NCBI GenBank assembly: GCA_944350405.1
Contig: CALVPC010000031.1
Coordinates: 1 to 10,682, forward strand
Source: an uncultured Bacilli bacterium
Lineage (GTDB): Bacteria > Bacillota_I > Bacilli_A > RF39 > UBA660
Length of the DNA stretch: 10,682 nucleotides
Reading direction: 5' to 3'
How positions within the stretch are numbered: the first letter of the stretch is position 1; every line of letters begins with the position of its first letter. The notes under the pieces were generated by a model. It ran no database searches. It had not been told where the DNA came from and saw only the letters and a program-made list of their open reading frames with translations. The position numbers were made by a program, and so were the translations under genes. Positions 6,476-10,682 of the stretch are shown here, in pieces.

Positions 6476-7720
6476 CTATCTTATAATTTCTATAATAATT
6501 TCACTTTTCTTAGACTTAAATTTAGAAATACGAAATGCATCACTAATATCAGTAACCTTCTCTGTATTACCATAGATTTCTGCGAGCACATCCCCTTTTC
6601 TTACATATGAATTAATCCCAGTTTTTAAAATTATCCCTGCATTATAATCTATCTCATCATCTTTTTTTACTCTTCCTGCTCCAAGCAAATTAGAATAATT
6701 ACCAATCATCATACTATTTATTGATTTAACATATCCACTCTTCTGAGAAACAATTTTTTTGCACTTAGGCAGTTTGATATCCAAATTACCCCCTTGATGC
6801 TTTACAAACAAACAAAATTTGTCATATGCTAACCCTTTATTTAAACTATCTAAAACCATTTCTTTTGCAGTTTCATAATAGATACCTTTACTCATTTCAA
6901 GCATAATACTTGCCATTATAGTACATAAATGACTAAGATCATTTCTTTTTCCATTTTTAAGTATATCAATAACCTCTAAAATCTCTATTTTATTACCAAC
7001 ATTATCCCCTAATGGATTATTCATATCAGATATAATACAAACAACCTCACGTTTATATTTTTTCCCTATTCTAATCATTAAATTAGCCAGTTTCCTTGCG
7101 TCAGAAAGATTATTTACAAGTGCACCTTTACCAACTTTTACATCTAACAAAATCTTCCCCGCACCACTAGCTATCTTTTTACTCATAATAGAAGTAGCAA
7201 TTAAAGGTATTGATTTAGTAGTACCAGTAACATCTCTAAGAGCATAAACCTTCTTATCCATCGGACACAAATTATCAGTTTGAGAAGAAATAACCATTCC
7301 AATATTATCTATACACTTATAAAACTCATCTTTAGATAAATCAGTTTTTACTCCAATACTATTTAATTTATCAATGGTTCCTCCAGTATAACCTAAAGCT
7401 CTACCACTCATCTTAGAAATATTAACTCCTAAACTTGCCAAAATTGGAAGTACTATTAAAGTAGTCTTATCTCCAACTCCACCAGTAGAATGTTTATCAA
7501 TAAAATCATAATTTACATCAAACACATCACCACTATTTATAAAAATATCTACTAAATCAAACACTTCTTTATCACTCAACCCATATTTACATATAAGTTT
7601 TAAAATAACTGTCATATCATCATCAGACACTTTATTATTTAAATATCCAGAAAATATATTATCAAGCTCTTCATACGATAAAGCAACCCCGCTTTTTATT
7701 TTTTTTATAATATCATTCAT
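6476..7720 (-). CDS. pdp: Pyrimidine-nucleoside phosphorylase (Pdp/DeoA family)
   Basis: This enzyme splits uridine or thymidine with phosphate to the free base and (deoxy)ribose 1-phosphate, in cytoplasmic salvage. The 414-residue protein is slightly shorter than the usual 430-440. It has the N-terminal helical domain (1-65), DKHSTGGVGDKTT (75-87) for phosphate and nucleoside, the family signature SGRALGYTGGTIDKLN (105-120), YALRDVT (159-165) and IPLIATSIMSKK (171-182), then VKVGKGA (194-200). By alignment with the Escherichia coli enzyme, Arg162, Ser177 and Lys181 correspond to its Arg171, Ser186 and Lys190. A C-terminal domain follows, with LLGAGRVKKDDEIDYNAGI (345-363). The order and the MSKK context fit Bacillus Pdp better than DeoA, but substrate choice cannot be read from sequence. 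AGGTGAT (7730-7724) supports the start. No deoC, deoB or cdd is adjacent. Confidence 0.93.
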   Translation of the reverse strand: MNDIIKKIKSGVALSYEELDNIFSGYLNNKVSDDDMTVILKLICKYGLSDKEVFDLVDIFINSGDVFDVNYDFIDKHSTGGVGDKTTLIVLPILASLGVNISKMSGRALGYTGGTIDKLNSIGVKTDLSKDEFYKCIDNIGMVISSQTDNLCPMDKKVYALRDVTGTTKSIPLIATSIMSKKIASGAGKILLDVKVGKGALVNNLSDARKLANLMIRIGKKYKREVVCIISDMNNPLGDNVGNKIEILEVIDILKNGKRNDLSHLCTIMASIMLEMSKGIYYETAKEMVLDSLNKGLAYDKFCLFVKHQGGNLDIKLPKCKKIVSQKSGYVKSINSMMIGNYSNLLGAGRVKKDDEIDYNAGIILKTGINSYVRKGDVLAEIYGNTEKVTDISDAFRISKFKSKKSEIIIEIIR

Positions 7721-7744
7721 AAAATCACCTACTATTCTCTAATA

Positions 7745-7773
7745 ATTATATAATTATTAAAGACGTAAAACAA
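7745..7773 (-). promoter_or_regulatory. Putative pdp promoter
   Basis: On the minus strand, -35 TTGTTT (7773-7768), a 17-bp spacer and perfect -10 TATAAT (7750-7745). The predicted start near 7738 leaves an 18-base leader containing AGGTGAT. No operator-like palindrome for a deo repressor was seen in this short gap. Confidence 0.4.
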
Positions 7774-7784
7774 TAGAAAAATAC

Positions 7785-7813
7785 TTTAAGAAGCATAAAA
7801 TTCATGATAAAAT
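7785..7813 (+). promoter_or_regulatory. Putative promoter of the DUF1538-PII-MGMT operon
   Basis: An extended -10, TGATAAAAT (hexamer TAAAAT at 7808-7813), is preceded at 17 bp by a poor -35, TTTAAG (7785-7790). The predicted start, 7820, is the first base of AAGGTGAT, the Shine-Dalgarno of the gene at 7831. Confidence 0.4.
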
Positions 7814-7830
7814 ACTATTAAGGTGATACT

Positions 7831-9330
7831 ATGATAGAAAATTTTAAAACATCCCTAAAAGAAACAACTATATCAGTTATACCCATATGTATATTAGTTA
7901 CAATTACTTCTATTTTATTAGGAATAGACTATAATACTATTATATCTTTCATAATTAGTTCATTTTTATTAATATTAGGAATAACAACTTTCACTTTCGG
8001 ATCTAATATATCAATGATGATAATTGGTGAAAAAATAGGAAACAAAATAATTAAAAATAAAAACATATCCTTAATATTAATATCAGTTTTAATAATTGGA
8101 TTTACAATTACAATCGTTGAACCTGATTTAAAAATATTAGCAACACAACTAACTAATATCCCAGATATAGTTTTAATATCAACCGTAGGCTTAGGAGTAG
8201 GACTTTTTCTAATGCTTGCTACTATAAAAATATTATTTAAACTAAACCTAAAAACAATAATTATTATAAATTATATAATAATATTTACAGCTTGCATTTT
8301 TTTGCCAAATGAGTTTATTCCAATAGCTTTTGATTCAAGTGGTGTAACAACAGGATTAATAAGTGTTCCATTTATTTTAACTTTAGGAATAGGACTTACA
8401 TCATCAAGAACAGATAAAGATACAAAAAGTGATACCTTTGGCCTAATAGGGCTTTGCTCAATAGGACCAATCATAACCGTATTACTATTAGGATTACTCT
8501 ATGACGGAAATCAAACATATGACACAAACATCTTTACTAATAATTTACCATTAATAAATCAGTACATAAATAATTTTATTAAAAGCATACAAGATGTTTT
8601 AATCCCAATGATCCCAATTGTATTAGTATTTATAATATTTAAATTGGTATCAAAAAACTCATTTACTAAAAAGGAAACAAAAAAAATAATTCTAGGCCTT
8701 ATCATAACACTTCTAGGTCTTGCAATTTTTCTAGTATCTGTAAATGTTAGTTTCATGAAAACAGGATATTTAATTGGAGAAAAATTCACAGAATTAAATA
8801 ATGAAAGTTTAACAATATTATTCGGAATAATAATTGGATTCCTAATAATTTTAGTAGAACCTGCAGTAAAAATATTAAACGAACAAATAGAGGAAATAAC
8901 TAATGGATCAATTTCAAAAAATATTATGCAAATTTCACTTTCAGTAGGAGGATCAATAGCAGTTATACTATCACTACTTAGATTATTTTATAATATTTCA
9001 ATTCTTTATATATTACTTTTTGGCTACTTACTAGTTATAATTCTTTCATTTTTAACCCCTAAAGTATTTACTGCAATTGCTTTTGACTCCGGAGGCTCTG
9101 CTACAGGATCATTAACTACAACATTCTTATTACCATTTATAATAGGAATATGTACAGCACTTGAAAAAAATATATTTACTGATGCCTTTGGTTTAATAGC
9201 TATTATGGGTATGACTCCACTTATTACTATCCAAATACTTGGTATAATCTTTCAATTTAAAACCAAACAAAAAATATATAAAAACATTGATGAAACTATT
9301 ATTGATTACGACTGGAGGAAAAGTATATGA
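7831..9330 (+). CDS. DUF1538 family integral membrane protein with two homologous halves, putative transporter
   Basis: The 499-residue protein is almost wholly hydrophobic, with about 12-14 membrane segments, and matches what I know of the DUF1538 family, whose substrate is unknown to me. It contains an internal duplication offset by about 250 residues. GEKIG (66-70) matches GEKFT (316-320). TIVEPDLKIL (94-103) matches ILVEPAVKIL (340-349). PIAFDSSGVTTG (164-175) matches AIAFDSGGSATG (415-426), and DTFGLIGL (201-208) matches DAFGLIAI (451-458). The repeated acidic AFDS-G-TG motifs, one per half, look like paired substrate- or ion-binding sites of an inverted- or tandem-repeat transporter. 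AGGTGAT (7821-7827) sets the start. The TGA stop overlaps the start of the PII-like gene (ATGA), so the two are made together. Confidence 0.88.
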   Translation: MIENFKTSLKETTISVIPICILVTITSILLGIDYNTIISFIISSFLLILGITTFTFGSNISMMIIGEKIGNKIIKNKNISLILISVLIIGFTITIVEPDLKILATQLTNIPDIVLISTVGLGVGLFLMLATIKILFKLNLKTIIIINYIIIFTACIFLPNEFIPIAFDSSGVTTGLISVPFILTLGIGLTSSRTDKDTKSDTFGLIGLCSIGPIITVLLLGLLYDGNQTYDTNIFTNNLPLINQYINNFIKSIQDVLIPMIPIVLVFIIFKLVSKNSFTKKETKKIILGLIITLLGLAIFLVSVNVSFMKTGYLIGEKFTELNNESLTILFGIIIGFLIILVEPAVKILNEQIEEITNGSISKNIMQISLSVGGSIAVILSLLRLFYNISILYILLFGYLLVIILSFLTPKVFTAIAFDSGGSATGSLTTTFLLPFIIGICTALEKNIFTDAFGLIAIMGMTPLITIQILGIIFQFKTKQKIYKNIDETIIDYDWRKSI

Positions 9331-10007
9331 TTGAACTAATGTGCCTAATATCTAGTGATAAAGATGACAAAAGCATCAAACCATTATATTCAAAATATAA
9401 CATGCCTTTTAATTTCACAATATATGGAGAAGGAACTGCTTCTTCTTCCCTACTTGAATACTTTGGTTTAGAAAAAGTCAAAAAATATATTTACTTTTCA
9501 TTAATAGATCAAAAAGAACGTACAAATATTCTACAAGATATCAAAGAAAATTTAAAATTAGAAAAAGAAGGAAATGGAATTTGCTTTACCATTCCACTAT
9601 CAAGCTCAACTAAACACATTTTAAATAAAATAAATGATAAGGAGAATACTATGGATCAAAAATTAAAAGAAGAAAATCAAATAGAAAAAGATAATAAAAA
9701 AGAATATCATTTAATTGTAACAATTATCACAGAAGGATATGCTGAAACTGTAATGAATACCGCCAAAAATGCTGGAGCAGGCGGAGGAACTTTAATAAAT
9801 GGAAGAAGTCTTTACCAAGATAAATCAAAAAATATGTTTTTAGGCTTTTCAATAGAACCAGAAAAAGATGTTATATTAATAGTCGCAGACACAAGTATTA
9901 AAAATAATATAATGGATGCTATCGTACAAAAAACAGGTTTAAAAACTAAAGGTGGCGCAATAGTATTTTCCCTTCCAATAAGTGATGCTGTAGGACTATA
10001 TGAATAA
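9327..10007 (+). CDS. Tandem PII-like (GlnB-fold) signalling protein, partner of the DUF1538 membrane protein
   Basis: The 226-residue protein has two PII-like domains of similar pattern, about 1-95 and 126-223, joined by a very charged Lys/Glu linker (about 101-125). The second has the clearer family features: YHLIVTIITEGYAETVM (127-143), the glycine loop NAGAGGGTLINGRS (148-161), FLGFSIEPEKDVILIVAD (171-188) and KGGAIVFSLPISDAVGL (208-224). The first matches it at EGNGICFTIPLSSS (81-94). PII proteins are trimeric sensors of nucleotides and metabolites that often bind and gate a membrane transporter encoded next door. Here the neighbour is the DUF1538 protein, overlapped by four bases with GGAGG at 9314-9318. 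A cytosolic regulator role is inferred. The standard uridylylated T-loop tyrosine of GlnB is not evident. A strong ribosome-binding site precedes an internal ATG at 9651. Confidence 0.85.
   Translation: MIELMCLISSDKDDKSIKPLYSKYNMPFNFTIYGEGTASSSLLEYFGLEKVKKYIYFSLIDQKERTNILQDIKENLKLEKEGNGICFTIPLSSSTKHILNKINDKENTMDQKLKEENQIEKDNKKEYHLIVTIITEGYAETVMNTAKNAGAGGGTLINGRSLYQDKSKNMFLGFSIEPEKDVILIVADTSIKNNIMDAIVQKTGLKTKGGAIVFSLPISDAVGLYE
9639..9653 (+). promoter_or_regulatory. Internal Shine-Dalgarno and in-frame ATG between the two PII-like domains
   Basis: AAGGAG (9639-9644) lies six bases before an in-frame ATG (9651-9653, codon 109). Starting here would give a 118-residue protein consisting of the charged linker and the complete second PII-like domain. 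The site is as good as any ribosome-binding site in the window. Whether it is used is unknown. Confidence 0.55.
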
Positions 10008-10308
10008 AGTTCTAAACGATGATCTATTATATGAAATATATTCAGTAGTAGAAGAAATACCTAAAGGAAATGTGGCAACTTATGGACAAATTGCTAGATT
10101 AATTGGAAAAGATAAAAATTCAAGATTAATAGGAAAAGCATTAAAAATATCTTCCATGTATGGAAATTTCCCATGCCACAGAGTAGTCAATCACAATGGT
10201 AGATTAGTACCTGGATGGGAAGATCAATATACACTATTAAAAAAGGAAAACATAACTTTTAAAGATAACATGCATGTTGATTTAAAAAAACATAAGTGGA
10301 ATATATAA
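10000..10308 (+). CDS. Short MGMT/alkyltransferase-like (ATL) DNA repair protein
   Basis: This 102-residue protein is the C-terminal DNA-binding domain of O6-alkylguanine-DNA alkyltransferases without the usual N-terminal domain. It shows the helix-turn-helix region PKGNVATYGQIARLIG (21-36), the arginine of SRLIGKAL (41-48; Arg42, the base-flipping position) and NFPCHRVV (56-63) with Cys59 at the alkyl-acceptor site. Length and the C-terminal part, PGWEDQYTLLKKENITF and a VDLKKHKW ending, resemble alkyltransferase-like proteins, which normally have Trp or Ala in place of that Cys. It may therefore either repair O6-alkylguanine directly or flag it for nucleotide excision repair. The start ATG overlaps the PII-like stop by eight bases; the ribosome site (TAGGA) is weak, so translation is probably coupled. 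Its link to the membrane/PII pair is unclear. Confidence 0.88.
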   Translation: MNKVLNDDLLYEIYSVVEEIPKGNVATYGQIARLIGKDKNSRLIGKALKISSMYGNFPCHRVVNHNGRLVPGWEDQYTLLKKENITFKDNMHVDLKKHKWNI

Positions 10309-10370
10309 AAATATTATTTTAAACAAGAATACTCTAAATATTACAAAATATGCATTACCCTAAATTAATT

Positions 10371-10408
10371 AAAATAAAAACTTACGAACTAATTAATGTT
10401 CGTAAGTT
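10371..10408 (-). terminator. Leftward intrinsic terminator
   Basis: AACTTACGAAC (10379-10389) and GTTCGTAAGTT (10398-10408) form a perfect 11-bp stem with an eight-base loop. The T-rich tract TTTTTATTTT follows on the minus strand (10380-10371); the plus side has none (ATCAAAG). It should therefore stop transcription coming from the right, that is, from the gene ending at 10579. Confidence 0.7.
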
Positions 10409-10438
10409 ATCAAAGTATTAAACTTTATCAGCGTTCTG

Positions 10439-10470
10439 AAAAATCATAGTAATAAAATGCTATGATTTTT
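10439..10470. terminator. Hairpin, possible bidirectional terminator
   Basis: AAAAATCATAG (10439-10449) pairs perfectly over 11 bp with CTATGATTTTT (10460-10470) around a ten-base loop. Each strand ends in five T within the stem, the usual design of a terminator working both ways. It could end the DUF1538-PII-MGMT transcript about 130 bases past its last stop and back up the leftward terminator. Confidence 0.6.
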
Positions 10471-10578
10471 AATATACGGAAATTATAAAATTCATAATAA
10501 ATAATATTTAATAATATACAGTTCTTGAAAATCAGAGTCTATTTTTCATTTCAACATACAATAAAAGAGTCTCAATAA

Positions 10579-10682
10579 CTATTTATGGTTTTTAACCACT
10601 TTTTGTAATTTATTTTTTTCTTTTGATTCTATGCAAATTCCATCAGTCTTATATATTGCTACTCTTGATACAGCATCCAAAT
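10579..10682 (-). CDS. C-terminal end of an unrecognised protein, cut by right edge
   Basis: The minus strand is open from the right edge (first full codon at 10680) for 33 codons to a TAG at 10581-10579, while the other two minus frames have early stops. Codon use is like that of the neighbouring genes (AGA, ATA, AAA, GAA). The visible peptide includes LDAVSRVAIYKTDG and a lysine-rich end, LQKVVKNHK. I do not recognise the family from so little sequence. The two hairpins at 10371-10470 would serve as its terminator. Confidence 0.55.
   Translation of the reverse strand, partial: LDAVSRVAIYKTDGICIESKEKNKLQKVVKNHK

Larger units (their letters stand above)
10309..10578. other. 270-base gap without a gene, holding two hairpins
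   Basis: I found no convincing reading frame here. Stops are frequent in all frames. The gap holds the two strong hairpins listed separately, a small AAAGT/ACTTT hairpin at 10412-10426, and a direct repeat AGAGTCT at 10534-10540 and 10566-10572. The leftward gene entering from the right edge ends just beyond it, so it is a convergent intergenic region. Confidence 0.6.

Noticed and set aside
8271..8789. Two minus-strand open frames inside the DUF1538 gene, and another at 9299-9481
   Set aside because: Antisense shadows of conserved coding sequence, without ribosome-binding sites or recognisable motifs.
9320..9335. Mycoplasma-type code with UGA read as Trp
   Set aside because: UGA ends the DUF1538 gene in a classic ATGA overlap, and Trp residues in conserved motifs (for example in leuS) are all UGG.
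10309..10578. tRNA gene or CRISPR array in the right-hand gap
   Set aside because: No cloverleaf with a T-loop motif and no regularly spaced repeats; only hairpins and one 7-base direct repeat.
10534..10682. Insertion-sequence end
   Set aside because: The AGAGTCT copies are direct, not terminal inverted, repeats, no target duplication can be judged at the edge, and the 33-residue tail matches no transposase I recognise.

Overview
The window is AT-rich DNA of a low-GC Gram-positive-type bacterium (Bacillota, Bacilli side). Shine-Dalgarno sites of the AGGTGAT/GGAGG type, A/T-ending codons with AGA for Arg, a Gram-positive-type ParC and the Bacilli-type MnmL/MnmM route to a tRNA wobble modification all fit. 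An uncultured gut lineage near Erysipelotrichales/RF39/Mollicutes is my guess. UGG is used for Trp and a UGA stop lies in an ATGA gene overlap, so the Mycoplasma-type code is unlikely. Everything looks like ordinary chromosome; no phage, CRISPR array, rRNA or tRNA gene was seen, and no complete mobile element.

Layout. 1-815 (minus): 5' part of parC, running off the left edge, with its own promoter. 915-4100 (minus): a three-gene unit, a small membrane protein of unknown function overlapping leuS, then leuS, then a small acidic protein of unknown function, closed by an intrinsic terminator at about 881-910. 4232-5695 (plus): one long gene joining a radical SAM enzyme (MnmL/YtqA type) to a methyltransferase (MnmM/YtqB type), two consecutive steps of wobble-uridine synthesis. 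It converges on 5719-6421 (minus), a zinc-ribbon/TM2 membrane protein overlapping a DUF2752 membrane protein, and both converging stop codons touch one bidirectional terminator. 6476-7720 (minus): pyrimidine-nucleoside phosphorylase without other deo genes. 7831-10308 (plus): a tightly overlapping three-gene operon of a duplicated DUF1538 membrane protein, a protein with two PII-like domains, and a short MGMT/alkyltransferase-like protein. 10309-10578 has no gene but two strong hairpins. The right edge holds the last 33 codons of an unrecognised minus-strand gene.

How the genes work together. leuS and mnmLM serve translation and parC chromosome segregation. The most interesting unit is DUF1538-PII: a membrane protein made of two homologous halves, translationally coupled to a cytosolic protein made of two PII-like domains. 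This resembles known transporter/PII sensor pairs. A strong internal ribosome-binding site between the two PII domains could also yield the second domain as a separate protein.

A window-wide pattern is that putative sigma-A promoters have 17-bp spacers and lie so close to the genes that, in four of six cases, the predicted transcript begins at the Shine-Dalgarno sequence. All promoter and start-site calls are by eye and untested.
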